Below, piece by piece: positions 53,108 through 62,403 of a DNA stretch of 64,000 bases (the first letter of the stretch is position 1; every line of letters begins with the position of its first letter). The DNA lies in contig CBDHDM010000136.1 in assembly GCA_965261315.1 (NCBI GenBank), positions 62,001 to 126,000 of the forward strand, in the 5' to 3' direction. The notes under the pieces were generated by a model. The model was not told the origin of the DNA. It saw only the letters and a list, made by a program, of their open reading frames with translations, and made no database searches. Made by a program: the position numbers and the translations under genes. The DNA is from Endozoicomonas sp965261315. GTDB lineage: Bacteria > Pseudomonadota > Gammaproteobacteria > Pseudomonadales > Endozoicomonadaceae.

Positions 53108-54538
53108 ATGGAACTTGGTCAAAACGTAATTAAAGGTTTGAAAGTCGGGGCTGTTCTGCGCCTGGCTGCTCAGATATTCACCTGGCTCAATACATTAATT
53201 CTGATTCGCCTCCTGACTCCAGATGATTATGGCCTAATGGCCATGACCATGGCTTTCATTGGTATATTTGCCTTAATGGGTGACTTTGGAATTGGCAAAG
53301 CCATTATTCAGGCTGAAGAACTCAGCCCATCCAGGCTTCGTCAGGCATTCACTATTAACATCATCTCCTGCCTGATCTTTTTTACCTTCTTCTTTTCAAT
53401 CGCCCCTGGCATTGCTGGTTTCTTTGATGAACCCAGGGTGACGGTACTGATTCAAGCCGTTGCCTGCCAGCACCTGATCATGGCATTTCATACTCTGCCT
53501 TATGCCATGGCCAGTCGTAAGATGCTGTTCAAAGAACGGGAGAAAGTCCAGTTTTATACAGCTCTCATGACCAGCGTGGTCACCATTGCCATGGCAGCCA
53601 CAGGGTTTGGCGTCTGGTCTCTTATTTATGGGCATCTGTTTATGCGCCTGGCTTTAGCCATCGGTTACAACCTCATTGCTCCGTGTTGGGTCTGGCCAAC
53701 CTGGAACTTCCGGGGGTTTTCGCAAATGGCAGGATTCAGCGGCATAGCAACGGTTAATGATGTGCTGCGTTATTTCGTCAACGTGTTTGGCAACATCAGT
53801 ATTGGTCGCTTGTTAACTAAAAGCGACCTGGGGGTATTCTCTGTAGCCCGGAACCTTGCCAATCTTCCCAGTGACAAGATTGGTGAACTGCTCAATCATC
53901 TAGGGCTTTCATCTTTTGCCAAACTGCAGAACGAAAGAGATATTGCTGGTCGATATCTGCACAAATCAGCACAACTTGCCAGTCTGGGGCTGTTTCCCAT
54001 GTACTTTGGCATGTGCGCTATTTCTCCGGAACTGATTACGCTTGTTTTGTCTGATAAGTGGGCCGCGGCGATCATTCCTTTCCAGATTCTCTGCCTGTCC
54101 AGCCCCTTTCGAATGCTATCTGAAATGATGGCTACCGGTGTAACCGCTATTGGCGAGCCTGGAAAGAACAGCCGTACGCTGCTTTATACCATCGCGACAC
54201 TGCCTCTTTTTATTATTGGAATCCAATATGGCGTGGAAGGAGCCTGCTGGGCCTGGTTGATCATTAACCTGATCAGTTTTACTGTTCACCTGAAGACCAT
54301 ACTGCCAATATTTCAACTGACATTATCATCGTTTCTCAGAGCCCTTATCCCTGGCTTTTTCAGCTCAGTCATTATGCTGGCTGGCTTAATGTTGCTTCGA
54401 AGTCACCTGACAGGACAGGTACATGATGCCATTTTAATGTTGCTGATGATTCTGGCTGGAGTACTGCTCTTTTCAGCGACTCAATTACTGCTATTTAGAC
54501 ATCAGCTGTTTACAACACTGCGGTATTTAAGGCACTAG
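53108..54538 (+). CDS. Polysaccharide flippase, Wzx/WzxC family (SypK-like)
   Basis: A 476-residue protein with about 12-14 membrane helices, MATE/MOP-type flippase. Near the N-terminus LILIRLLTPDDYGLMAMTMA contains the LLTPxDYG motif common to WzxC-like flippases. It would move the lipid-linked repeat unit across the inner membrane. Between GT and O-antigen polymerase genes, 37 bp after the GT stop. Confidence 0.88.
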   Translation: MELGQNVIKGLKVGAVLRLAAQIFTWLNTLILIRLLTPDDYGLMAMTMAFIGIFALMGDFGIGKAIIQAEELSPSRLRQAFTINIISCLIFFTFFFSIAPGIAGFFDEPRVTVLIQAVACQHLIMAFHTLPYAMASRKMLFKEREKVQFYTALMTSVVTIAMAATGFGVWSLIYGHLFMRLALAIGYNLIAPCWVWPTWNFRGFSQMAGFSGIATVNDVLRYFVNVFGNISIGRLLTKSDLGVFSVARNLANLPSDKIGELLNHLGLSSFAKLQNERDIAGRYLHKSAQLASLGLFPMYFGMCAISPELITLVLSDKWAAAIIPFQILCLSSPFRMLSEMMATGVTAIGEPGKNSRTLLYTIATLPLFIIGIQYGVEGACWAWLIINLISFTVHLKTILPIFQLTLSSFLRALIPGFFSSVIMLAGLMLLRSHLTGQVHDAILMLLMILAGVLLFSATQLLLFRHQLFTTLRYLRH

Positions 54539-54551
54539 GGTGGTATGAGAG

Positions 54552-56042
54552 ATGCAGCTACCCAATATTGAACGGCTGTTTATTAATCGCTACCAGACGG
54601 TAACCGTCGCAGCCTACTGCACCCTTGCTGCACTGCCCAGTCTGATATTTCCACACCCTATTGCTCTACTGCCACTGGCGGTTATTCCACTGGGTCTGCT
54701 CTTTATTCTGCGTAAACCGTTCGTAGTCTGTCTGACCTTTATTCTGTTCTCTTTTTTCAGACTCCACGAGGTATTTCCACAACTGGATCCTATCAAAATC
54801 CCGCTGTTAACCGCGTTAGGCTCATACTTCGTTCTTGCCTGGCATATCATTATTACCCAGAAAGTTCAGGTTTACTGGCGACATGAACACACGATTTTTG
54901 CCCGGTTCTTTGGCTGGGTCGTTATTGGTATTGCATTTTCCAGCTACCCGCCTTCTGCTTTTGGCAGTTTCACCAGTGTTTATATGAAAATAGGCATTAT
55001 GGTTTTAGCCATCTCGTGGCTAATGACTGAACACTGGCATTTCAAGCTGGCTCACTTTCTCATTATCTGTTCAGGTCTGGCCGTTGGTGGTGTAACTCTT
55101 TATAACAATGCCAATGGTATTGGCATGGTGGAAGAGACTCGTGTCACCATTCCCGGCACCAGTCTCGGAGACCCTAACGACTTATCACTAGTGCTCAGTT
55201 TTCCCATGAGCTATGCCGTTGCCTTCGCTACAACTAAAGGTACTGGCAAGATTCGAACACTTCTTGGCCTGATCGGTATTATCGTCTTTGTTTCATCCAT
55301 CATTGCTACTCAAAGCCGTGGAGGCCTGCTCGCAACGGTTGCCGTATTTGGTATCTTTGGGCTTCGAATCATTAAATCAAAGCTGCTACTGATCAGTATT
55401 GGCAGCTTTGCCTTGATGATTCTGGTCGCCGCTGCCGGCATCAGTGACCGAAAATCCGGCGGCCAGGCTGAGGACGGTGTGGATGAGTCCGCCATGGGAC
55501 GTATTCATGCCTGGGAAGCGGCCTTTAATATGGCGCTGCGAAATCCATTGACTGGGGTCGGACTGTCTCTCTTTCTGGATAATTACTGGGATTATGCAAC
55601 CCACAGCCGGTCGGAGGGTCAGGCACACGTTACTCACAGCACCTGGTTTCAGGTCATGTCCGAGTCAGGTTTTGTTGGCTTTGGTCTGTTCGGCTTTATG
55701 ATTTTCACCATCTTTATGTCTGTATACGGATCCCTGAAAAGACTGGACCGCAATAAGGGCTCGCCGGAATACGACCCCCACATGACAGCAATTACTGTGG
55801 GTACTTATGCCGGGTTAGTGGGTTTCTGTGTATCCGGAACCTTTCTGAGCCAGGGTTTTCTCTGGCCTGTTTATATCATTACCGCCATCAGCATTGCCAT
55901 TGCCAACTATATGGAAAAACACTATCCAGCATTAGAAGCAGACGTAGAAAAAACGTCTATAGTTAATAAATCAAGGAAAACCAGACACGGCAAGGGTTTG
56001 CCAAATGCTAAACAGTCTGAAATCTCGGCTAAAAAACAGTGA
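54552..56042 (+). CDS. O-antigen polymerase/ligase-like protein, Wzy/WaaL family (SypL-like)
   Basis: A 496-residue membrane protein with about 11-12 helices and a large periplasmic loop. The Wzy_C core is visible: VSSIIATQSRGGLLATVAVF, then EAAFNMALRNPLTGVGLSLF and AHVTHSTWFQVMSESGFVGF, containing the conserved Arg and His of O-antigen ligases. Similar to exosortase-associated and SypL ligase-like proteins. Probably polymerises or attaches the repeat unit in the periplasm. The acetyltransferase gene starts inside its end (38-bp overlap). Confidence 0.87.
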   Translation: MQLPNIERLFINRYQTVTVAAYCTLAALPSLIFPHPIALLPLAVIPLGLLFILRKPFVVCLTFILFSFFRLHEVFPQLDPIKIPLLTALGSYFVLAWHIIITQKVQVYWRHEHTIFARFFGWVVIGIAFSSYPPSAFGSFTSVYMKIGIMVLAISWLMTEHWHFKLAHFLIICSGLAVGGVTLYNNANGIGMVEETRVTIPGTSLGDPNDLSLVLSFPMSYAVAFATTKGTGKIRTLLGLIGIIVFVSSIIATQSRGGLLATVAVFGIFGLRIIKSKLLLISIGSFALMILVAAAGISDRKSGGQAEDGVDESAMGRIHAWEAAFNMALRNPLTGVGLSLFLDNYWDYATHSRSEGQAHVTHSTWFQVMSESGFVGFGLFGFMIFTIFMSVYGSLKRLDRNKGSPEYDPHMTAITVGTYAGLVGFCVSGTFLSQGFLWPVYIITAISIAIANYMEKHYPALEADVEKTSIVNKSRKTRHGKGLPNAKQSEISAKKQ

Positions 56043-56730
56043 CTCTGCAACAGCAAGAGCGCTATTCACAACATTAAAGTCCATTAGAAGCTTTGAAATG
56101 CCAGTAATAAAGCCGCTTCACGGACTCTTCTATCATTTTCATAAAATCATTACCGGTTTTATCAGCAGTCTGATTCGCATTCTTTACTGGACGCCACTGT
56201 TCAAATCTCAACTTGCCAATACTCCCAGAAAGCTCTATCTCTACTCAGGCATGCCACTACTATTGGGACCACTGAAAATAACCATGGGTGACCACTGTCG
56301 ACTTTCAGGCCATACCACCATCAGCGGCAGAGCATCAAAGACATTAAAGCCTCAACTGAACATTGGCAGTAATGTAGGTATCAGCTGGCAGAATGAAATT
56401 TTTGTCGGTGACCGGGTCGACATTGGTGACAATGTAAGGCTGGCCGTTAAGGTCAGGCTGGTTGGCTATCCAGGTCATCCGGTGGATCCGGCAGCCAGGG
56501 CTCGGGGTGAGCCAGACAGTGATGACCAGGTTGGTAGTATTATTATTGAAGATGATGTCTGGCTGGCAGCCGGAGTTACCGTTATGAGCGGTGTAACCAT
56601 TGGAGCAGGTACCATTGTTGCTACCGGCAGCGTTGTTACTAAAGATCTACCATCCGGTGTTCTTGCAGGAGGTATTCCCGCTAAAGTCATTAAATCACTG
56701 GATTTGCCATCGGAGGCAGGAAATGGCTGA
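56005..56730 (+). CDS. Hexapeptide-repeat acyltransferase (SypM-like)
   Basis: A 241-residue left-handed beta-helix acyltransferase. The first 80 residues are basic and hydrophobic. Then hexapeptide repeats, with NIGSNVGISWQNEIFVGDRV, an inserted loop around YPGHPVDPAARARGEPD, and IIIEDDVWLAAGVTVMSGVT (I)GAGTIVATGSVVTKDLPSG. This is the WcaF/maa-like O-acetyltransferase pattern. Probably O-acetylates the sugar. It overlaps both neighbours, which supports one operon. Confidence 0.85.
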   Translation: MLNSLKSRLKNSDSATARALFTTLKSIRSFEMPVIKPLHGLFYHFHKIITGFISSLIRILYWTPLFKSQLANTPRKLYLYSGMPLLLGPLKITMGDHCRLSGHTTISGRASKTLKPQLNIGSNVGISWQNEIFVGDRVDIGDNVRLAVKVRLVGYPGHPVDPAARARGEPDSDDQVGSIIIEDDVWLAAGVTVMSGVTIGAGTIVATGSVVTKDLPSGVLAGGIPAKVIKSLDLPSEAGNG

Positions 56731-57871
56731 TCTGATTGTATTTGGAGAAGACTGGGGAGGCCTGCCTTCCAGCACCCAGCACCTTATCAGTCATTTGATG
56801 AAGAAACACAGAGTCATCTGGGTTAACTCTATTGGTATGAGAGCGCCACAGCTTTCATTGAGAGATTTTAAACGACTCTTCCAAAAAGCATTCGCTATGC
56901 TGAAGAGCTCTGATAAAACGAAAAAAAACCATTCAGAACAAAGATCACCAGTCATCATTAATCCGAAAGTACTGCCTTTTTATGGTTTTAAGCTGATTCG
57001 CAGGCTGAACAAATATCTCTTATTAAAAGACCTTGATAAGGTGATACAGCAACAAGGGTTTGAAAACATTGTTCTATGGGTATCACTACCCACCGCTGTC
57101 GATATGGTTGGCAGCTTAAATGAGCAAGTGTCTATCTATTATTGTGGTGATGATTTTGATGCTTTGGATGGCGTTGATCATGCCATGGTCAACCCATTGG
57201 AACAGGAATTGTCTGAAAAGGTTGATCTGATACTGGTTGTCAGTAAAACACTGGCTCAGAAGTTTAATAATCCAAACACCATTATCCTCCCGCATGGTGT
57301 TGACTACCCACTCTTTTCATCACCTGAAAACAGGCCTGAAGACCTTCCTTCAAACGGACCCATTGCCGGCTTCTACGGGAGTATTTCTGCCTGGCTGGAT
57401 ACCGATATTCTGGCTCAGTCAGCCATTGCTCTACCCAGCTGGCAGTTTGTTTTCATTGGGGATATCAAAACAGATGTCTCTTCACTTCAAGCGTTGCCAA
57501 ACGTCCATTTTCTGGGCTCCAGGCCACATGACCAGCTGCCCTCCTACGTTCAACACTGGAACGTGGCCATGCTGCCCTTTCGCAAAAATCGCCAGATTGA
57601 AGCCTGCAACCCTTTGAAGTTAAGAGAATATCTGGCATCTGGAACCCCCATTGCCTCAACGCCTTTCCCTGCTGTCAGGGAATATGAAGATATTGTCGCT
57701 ATCCAATCCTCCAAAGAACCTTTTTCCAGGGTTATTTTGAGAGCAGATAAACTGCAGAAAGATAAAGCGATCCGTCAGGAAACTGTTGCAAAAGAGTCAT
57801 GGCAACACAGGGCTATACAGTTAGAAGCTCTTATCGATCACCTCACTAAAGCAAAAAAAACTTTCCATTAA
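56723..57871 (+). CDS. Glycosyltransferase, GT-B/TuaH-like (SypN-like)
   Basis: A 382-residue GT-B-type protein. MADLIVFGEDWGGLPSSTQH starts the acceptor domain; later VSIYYCGDDFDALDGVD and DLILVVSKTLAQKF are typical of the TuaH/WcaL-like glycosyltransferases that read a '(Y).c.D.(f)' motif. The donor side includes IAGFYGSISAWLDTDILAQS and CNPLKLREYLASGTPIAST, equivalent to the 'P.K..EylA.G.Pv' motif. Start at ATG 56723 with GGAGG upstream, overlapping the acetyltransferase by eight bases. Confidence 0.82.
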   Translation: MADLIVFGEDWGGLPSSTQHLISHLMKKHRVIWVNSIGMRAPQLSLRDFKRLFQKAFAMLKSSDKTKKNHSEQRSPVIINPKVLPFYGFKLIRRLNKYLLLKDLDKVIQQQGFENIVLWVSLPTAVDMVGSLNEQVSIYYCGDDFDALDGVDHAMVNPLEQELSEKVDLILVVSKTLAQKFNNPNTIILPHGVDYPLFSSPENRPEDLPSNGPIAGFYGSISAWLDTDILAQSAIALPSWQFVFIGDIKTDVSSLQALPNVHFLGSRPHDQLPSYVQHWNVAMLPFRKNRQIEACNPLKLREYLASGTPIASTPFPAVREYEDIVAIQSSKEPFSRVILRADKLQKDKAIRQETVAKESWQHRAIQLEALIDHLTKAKKTFH

Positions 57872-58094
57872 ATTGATTTCCTCTCGTTGATCGCCCCTCA
57901 AAAACAGAAGCTACACTTAATAGTAATGATGCATAAGCGATTGTGTTTATTATAAAAAATGTCATAAAAGCCAACACAATTGCTTATCAGGAGATCAATT
58001 GCCTCGAGAAGGACAAAAAACTGTCGGCCAGTGTTGTTCTTCCCCTGAGTCAATTGGCTTTCAGAATTTAGAGGTTGATAACAGGGAAGTCACC

Positions 58095-58592
58095 GTGATC
58101 AAGCGATATGGATCCCGTACCTTTGCCACAATGCTGTATTTTTGCTTGCCATGGTTAGCTGGTTGTAGCGTGTCATCCAGTTTTCAGACGTTAATGGAAA
58201 AGAAGCAGGCTAATTCTACTCAGCAGCTTTCTGAAGCCATCGAAAAAATGAATCAGGCTGAAAATGCATTACTCATATCAAAGGATATGTATCGCCGCCA
58301 GTTATCCATCAGCTTTAATCAACAAGAATTACAAGTTAATACCCAGCATAGGCAAGTTATAGATCTCTTTTTTAAATCCTTACCTGAAAGCCAGCGCCTG
58401 AATATTATTATTTCAGTTGCCCCATCTTCAGCGGGAGAACCATTCAAAACACTCAATGATTCATGGTCAAGACTCCAGAGCCTGAAAGCAATATTGGCTC
58501 AATACAGCAAAGAGATTGAGCTGATCTACCAACCTGAGCTCGATCTTGATTCAGCGACTATTCACGCTGTAGGGGGTAAGGATGTCCAGTGA
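58095..58592 (+). CDS. Putative lipoprotein within the polysaccharide operon
   Basis: A 165-residue protein when started at GTG 58095, with GGGAAG upstream; the frame extends to 57999 but that part has no signal sequence. The signal ends in LAGC, a good lipobox. The mature part has a helical segment (about 40-80, Gln-rich, likely coiled coil), then a part that weakly resembles an OmpA-like domain (LNIIISVAPSSAGEPF, SWSRLQSLKAILAQY). It lies between the GT gene and the chain-length gene, whose start overlaps its end by 11 bases. It may play the part of the OmpA-like SypB, which is otherwise missing here. Speculative. Confidence 0.6.
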   Translation: MIKRYGSRTFATMLYFCLPWLAGCSVSSSFQTLMEKKQANSTQQLSEAIEKMNQAENALLISKDMYRRQLSISFNQQELQVNTQHRQVIDLFFKSLPESQRLNIIISVAPSSAGEPFKTLNDSWSRLQSLKAILAQYSKEIELIYQPELDLDSATIHAVGGKDVQ

Positions 58593-60087
58593 AATCCTGA
58601 GAAACCTATTCCGCCTTCTCAGTGCAGCCTGGCGGCGGAGATATACAATTTGCGTTCCAATTCTCATCATGCCAATTGTCGGTTTCTTTGCCAGTTTCAT
58701 GGCTCCGAAATTTTATGAGGCTCATACAACGATACTTCTTCAAAATACCACCGAACTCAATCCAATTTTGGAAGATTTCACCATCTCTACCAACCTTGAA
58801 GAGCGACAGTTGGCGCTGAAAATACTGCTTAAGAGTCGCAAGGTGTTAAAAGGAGTCGCCAAGGCTGTCGGGTTTATCGACTATAAATCTTCTGAAGAAC
58901 AAATTGATGAGGCGATTGATGAGCTTTCACGGTCGTTATCTATCGTATTTGGTGGTGACCTGGTCAAAATTTATTATCGCAGTGAGAATAAAACAGACAT
59001 TAAAGAGCTACTGACCAAAGTTACAAAGCATTTTCTTACATTGGTTCAGGCACCTCAGAAATCATGGCAGATTGCCTCCACCCAGTTTCTTAAGGATCAG
59101 GTAGATAGCAGACACAAAGAACTGTCTGATGCGGAACTGAAATTATCTGAATACAAAGCCAGATATGCACTGGAACTACCGGAGCTACACAAGGCAAATG
59201 TCACTCGACTGGCAGAACTTCGCCAATTATTAATGGAGAAGCAGACAGAGCTTGCCGGCGCAAAAGCGGCGATGGAAGAATTCAATGGCAACCTGGCTCA
59301 AACCAACCCGGTAATCGGCAAGCTTGAGGAGCGGATTATCAATACCCGCACCACGCTCAGTATGCTTCGTTCCCGCTATACAGAAAAACACAGTAAAGTT
59401 CAGGCCTCAGTCAGAGAGCTTGATCGGCTCAAAAAAGAACGCCAGAGAATGATCACAGAAAGCAGCAAGCTAAAGACAGAAGATGTTCAACGCCTCTGGA
59501 ATCTTGCTTCATCAACTCCCTCCGTCTCAATGGATAACCCACAGGGAGGACAGACTACGATACTTGCCTCTCAGCTTCAGGCCGTACAGGAAGCTAAAGC
59601 TAAAGTTAACAGCCTGGAAAATGAGGTCAAAAACATTAGTGAGCAAACTGAGCAGCTGCAAAATAAAGTGCAGCAATTCGCTGAAGTAGAGCGTTCTCTG
59701 GTTGAACTGCAGCGGGATTTTGGAATTAAACAAAAACTTTATGATGACTTTCTTAACCGCTATGTAATGGCAAAAGTAACCGAAGATCTGAGTGCTTACC
59801 AGGAATCAGAACAAGTAAAGATCATTGACGAACCATTCACCCCCAGCAGTCCCAATCAGCTACCAGCGTCATTGTTTGTGGTTGCCGGGCTATTTGCTGG
59901 CCTGGGTATAGGGACCGGGCTTGCTGCCATCTCTGAAATCTCTGATACCACACTCCGGCTTCAGGATAGTATCGAACGGATCTCTGGTATTCCAGTTCTG
60001 GCAAGAATACCTAATATGCCAAAAGCCCCAACCTTAGGCTATGACCCGGAGAAAGACTGGTTTAATGATGGGGAGGTGGCATCATGA
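58582..60087 (+). CDS. Chain-length determinant, GumC/Wzz-like (SypO-like)
   Basis: A 501-residue inner-membrane polysaccharide co-polymerase. Two membrane helices: one near residue 20-42 (ICVPILIMPIVGFFASFMAP) and one near 432-455 (LFVVAGLFAGLGIGTGLAAI). The periplasmic part carries a Wzz domain followed by long coiled coils (about 170-400). The conserved Pro-rich stretch before TM2 reads IIDEPFTPSSPNQLP. There is no C-terminal kinase domain, and the separate P-loop protein in the leftward operon may be the partner. It overlaps the upstream lipoprotein gene by 11 bases and the next GT by four. Confidence 0.88.
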   Translation: MSSEILRNLFRLLSAAWRRRYTICVPILIMPIVGFFASFMAPKFYEAHTTILLQNTTELNPILEDFTISTNLEERQLALKILLKSRKVLKGVAKAVGFIDYKSSEEQIDEAIDELSRSLSIVFGGDLVKIYYRSENKTDIKELLTKVTKHFLTLVQAPQKSWQIASTQFLKDQVDSRHKELSDAELKLSEYKARYALELPELHKANVTRLAELRQLLMEKQTELAGAKAAMEEFNGNLAQTNPVIGKLEERIINTRTTLSMLRSRYTEKHSKVQASVRELDRLKKERQRMITESSKLKTEDVQRLWNLASSTPSVSMDNPQGGQTTILASQLQAVQEAKAKVNSLENEVKNISEQTEQLQNKVQQFAEVERSLVELQRDFGIKQKLYDDFLNRYVMAKVTEDLSAYQESEQVKIIDEPFTPSSPNQLPASLFVVAGLFAGLGIGTGLAAISEISDTTLRLQDSIERISGIPVLARIPNMPKAPTLGYDPEKDWFNDGEVAS

Positions 60088-61178
60088 ACAAACCGCTCGT
60101 CATTGCCCAGATTGTCCAGCATCTGGCTCCAGGTGGCATCGAGACAATGGCTCTGGATCTGCAACGAAAGGCCAACACCCCAGAAGCTGTTCACATTATC
60201 AGCCTTGAAGGAACCCGGTCCGAGGCCATTAATCAATGGCCAAGAATTCAGCATCTGGAAAGAGTTCACTTTCTAAATAAGCCTTCCGGCCTGAACGTGT
60301 GTACCGTAAAAAAGCTCTATAAACTACTCAGTGAGCTCAAAGTAGATGTGATTCACACCCATCATGTAGGCCCTCTTCTCTATGGTGGTATTGCGGCCAA
60401 ACTGGCTGGTTGTGGCCACGTTCATACTGAACATGATGCCTGGCATTTGAACAACCAGAAGCGACGCTGCCTGGTATCTGCCTGCTTCCATCTGCTCAGA
60501 CCTCACGTCGCCGCGGATGCAGAACTGGTTGCAGCAAATATTCGAAAACATATTCCTCTATTCAAGCCATCAGTCATTCTTAATGGTATTGATACCAGCC
60601 ACTTTAAGCCCGCTGACCAGATTGCTGCCAGGCATACGCTTAATTTACCAGCTGATGCTCCGATTGTTGGCTGTGCAGCTCGTTTCACCGAAGTGAAATG
60701 TCATAACCTCCTACTCCATGCTTTCTCAAAACTGCCAGCAACCACGCAATTGGCCTTGGCTGGCGGTGGTGAGCTGGAGCAAGAACTTAGAGCATTAGCA
60801 AAAAGACTGAATATTGAGCAGCGTGTGCATTTTCTGGGCGTGATTGATGATATGCCCGGATTTTATCATGCAATTGATATTTTTTGCCTTGCGTCAAAAC
60901 AAGAAGGGCTCCCCCTATCACCTCTTGAGGCCCAATCTTGTCAGAGAGTCGTGGTCATGACCGATGTTGGTGGCTGTCGAGAGGCGGTTGACCCCAATAG
61001 CGGCGTATTGATAAAACCCGAAAGCACCCAGGAGTTGGAAGCAGCTCTCAATAGACAGCTCAGGACAGGGATCAATTCTGAAAAGCAAGCGTCAGCAAGA
61101 AATTTTGTCGTTGAAAACTGCAACCTGGAAAGGATGATCGATCAATATCATGAACTGTACCTTGGGAGGCCAATATGA
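60084..61178 (+). CDS. Family 4 glycosyltransferase (SypP-like)
   Basis: A 364-residue GT4 protein. Acceptor domain: IVQHLAPGGIETMALDLQRK and VIHTHHVGPLLYGGIAAKLA. The donor domain has PIVGCAARFTEVKCHNLLLH and ASKQEGLPLSPLEAQSCQRV, the EX7E-type catalytic pair. Its start overlaps the chain-length gene and its stop overlaps the GT2 gene by four bases each (ATGA). Sugar and linkage unknown. Confidence 0.88.
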   Translation: MNKPLVIAQIVQHLAPGGIETMALDLQRKANTPEAVHIISLEGTRSEAINQWPRIQHLERVHFLNKPSGLNVCTVKKLYKLLSELKVDVIHTHHVGPLLYGGIAAKLAGCGHVHTEHDAWHLNNQKRRCLVSACFHLLRPHVAADAELVAANIRKHIPLFKPSVILNGIDTSHFKPADQIAARHTLNLPADAPIVGCAARFTEVKCHNLLLHAFSKLPATTQLALAGGGELEQELRALAKRLNIEQRVHFLGVIDDMPGFYHAIDIFCLASKQEGLPLSPLEAQSCQRVVVMTDVGGCREAVDPNSGVLIKPESTQELEAALNRQLRTGINSEKQASARNFVVENCNLERMIDQYHELYLGRPI

Positions 61179-62371
61179 TGGAGTGGTTGGCCTTAGCCAT
61201 TTTTTTACTGGTGAGTCTGGTGATTGTTTATCACCATATTGGTTATCCCGTAATCCTTAAACTAATGACGCAGGGGTTGGAAAACACATTACCCTCTTTT
61301 TATCACCGTAACTACCACGTCACACCGCTTGACCATATGTTGCCCAGTATCTGCCTGATCATGCCTGCACATAATGAAGCAGATACCATTCAGGAAAAGA
61401 TACGAAACCTGGCTGCTCTGGACTACCCGGATTACAAGCTTAGAGTAATTCTGGTATGTGATGGCTGTACCGATAAAACCGCACTTTTTGCAAAAGAAGC
61501 ACTCACTGAGCCTGAATGCAGCCACCTGAATCTCTCCATCGTGGAAAAACCCGATAATTGTGGAAAAGTCGCAGTATTGAATGAGGGCATCGGCCTTAGC
61601 CGCTGCAGTATTGTTGCTCTCTCCGATGTTTCATCCCTGTTATCCATTGACAGTTTGTTAATCGTCGCAGCACACCTGAGCAATGACAACACGGGTGTTG
61701 TTTGTGGAAGTTATCACTTTTTTCAATCTCTCAGTGTTGGGGAGCAGGCCTACTGGCAATATCAGAGAAATATTAAAACACGGGAAAGTACTCTCGGAGC
61801 AACACTGGGTGTCCATGGTGCATTTTATGCTTTCCGGCATGACCTGTTTGACTTAATACCGCCAGATACCATCAATGATGATTTCACCCTTCCCGTTCAA
61901 ATAATTATGAAAGGCTACCGCTGTCTTTATGACCCAAGAATAATAGCGATGGAACTCGAACAGGCATGTAATGAGATGGACTTTCAACGCAGAAAGCGTA
62001 TTGCTGCGGGCAATGTTCAACAGGCTATTCGTCATGCAGGATTACTTCACCCCAGGTTTGGCAAAATCGCCTTCAATTTTTTCTCAGGTAAATTTCTTCG
62101 CCCTTTCATGCCACTGTTTTTGCTAATGGCACTTTTATCATCGGCTGTACTGGCTCAAAACTCTCTCTTTTTTCAGATCATTCTTTCGAGTCAATTGGCC
62201 GCTTATGGACTTACCTCACTTTATATAGCCCTGAATTCACAGCCGCGTCCCAAAATATTAAGAGTGCTTTTTTACGTGGTATCCGGGCATATGGCCATGG
62301 CTATCGGGTTAATTAAATATCTGTCTGGCCAGAGTAAGGGCCAATGGAAACGAGTTAATAACGAAGTATAA
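61175..62371 (+). CDS. Family 2 processive-type glycosyltransferase (SypQ-like)
   Basis: A 398-residue GT2 membrane enzyme. One N-terminal helix (about residues 4-26) and two to three C-terminal helices (about 310-385) flank the catalytic domain. Motifs: PAHNEADTIQEKIRNL, VCDGCTDKTALF (first Asp), LSDVSSLLS (DXD-like), NDDFTLPVQIIMKGY (TED/D-type), and QRRKRIAAGNVQQAI (Q/RXXRW-like, with the Trp replaced). The arrangement is that of PgaC/SypQ-type enzymes. Starts four bases inside the previous gene. Confidence 0.87.
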   Translation: MMEWLALAIFLLVSLVIVYHHIGYPVILKLMTQGLENTLPSFYHRNYHVTPLDHMLPSICLIMPAHNEADTIQEKIRNLAALDYPDYKLRVILVCDGCTDKTALFAKEALTEPECSHLNLSIVEKPDNCGKVAVLNEGIGLSRCSIVALSDVSSLLSIDSLLIVAAHLSNDNTGVVCGSYHFFQSLSVGEQAYWQYQRNIKTRESTLGATLGVHGAFYAFRHDLFDLIPPDTINDDFTLPVQIIMKGYRCLYDPRIIAMELEQACNEMDFQRRKRIAAGNVQQAIRHAGLLHPRFGKIAFNFFSGKFLRPFMPLFLLMALLSSAVLAQNSLFFQIILSSQLAAYGLTSLYIALNSQPRPKILRVLFYVVSGHMAMAIGLIKYLSGQSKGQWKRVNNEV

Positions 62372-62403
62372 GGAAATTCACAACGTACTTAAGGAGTGTA
62401 CCC

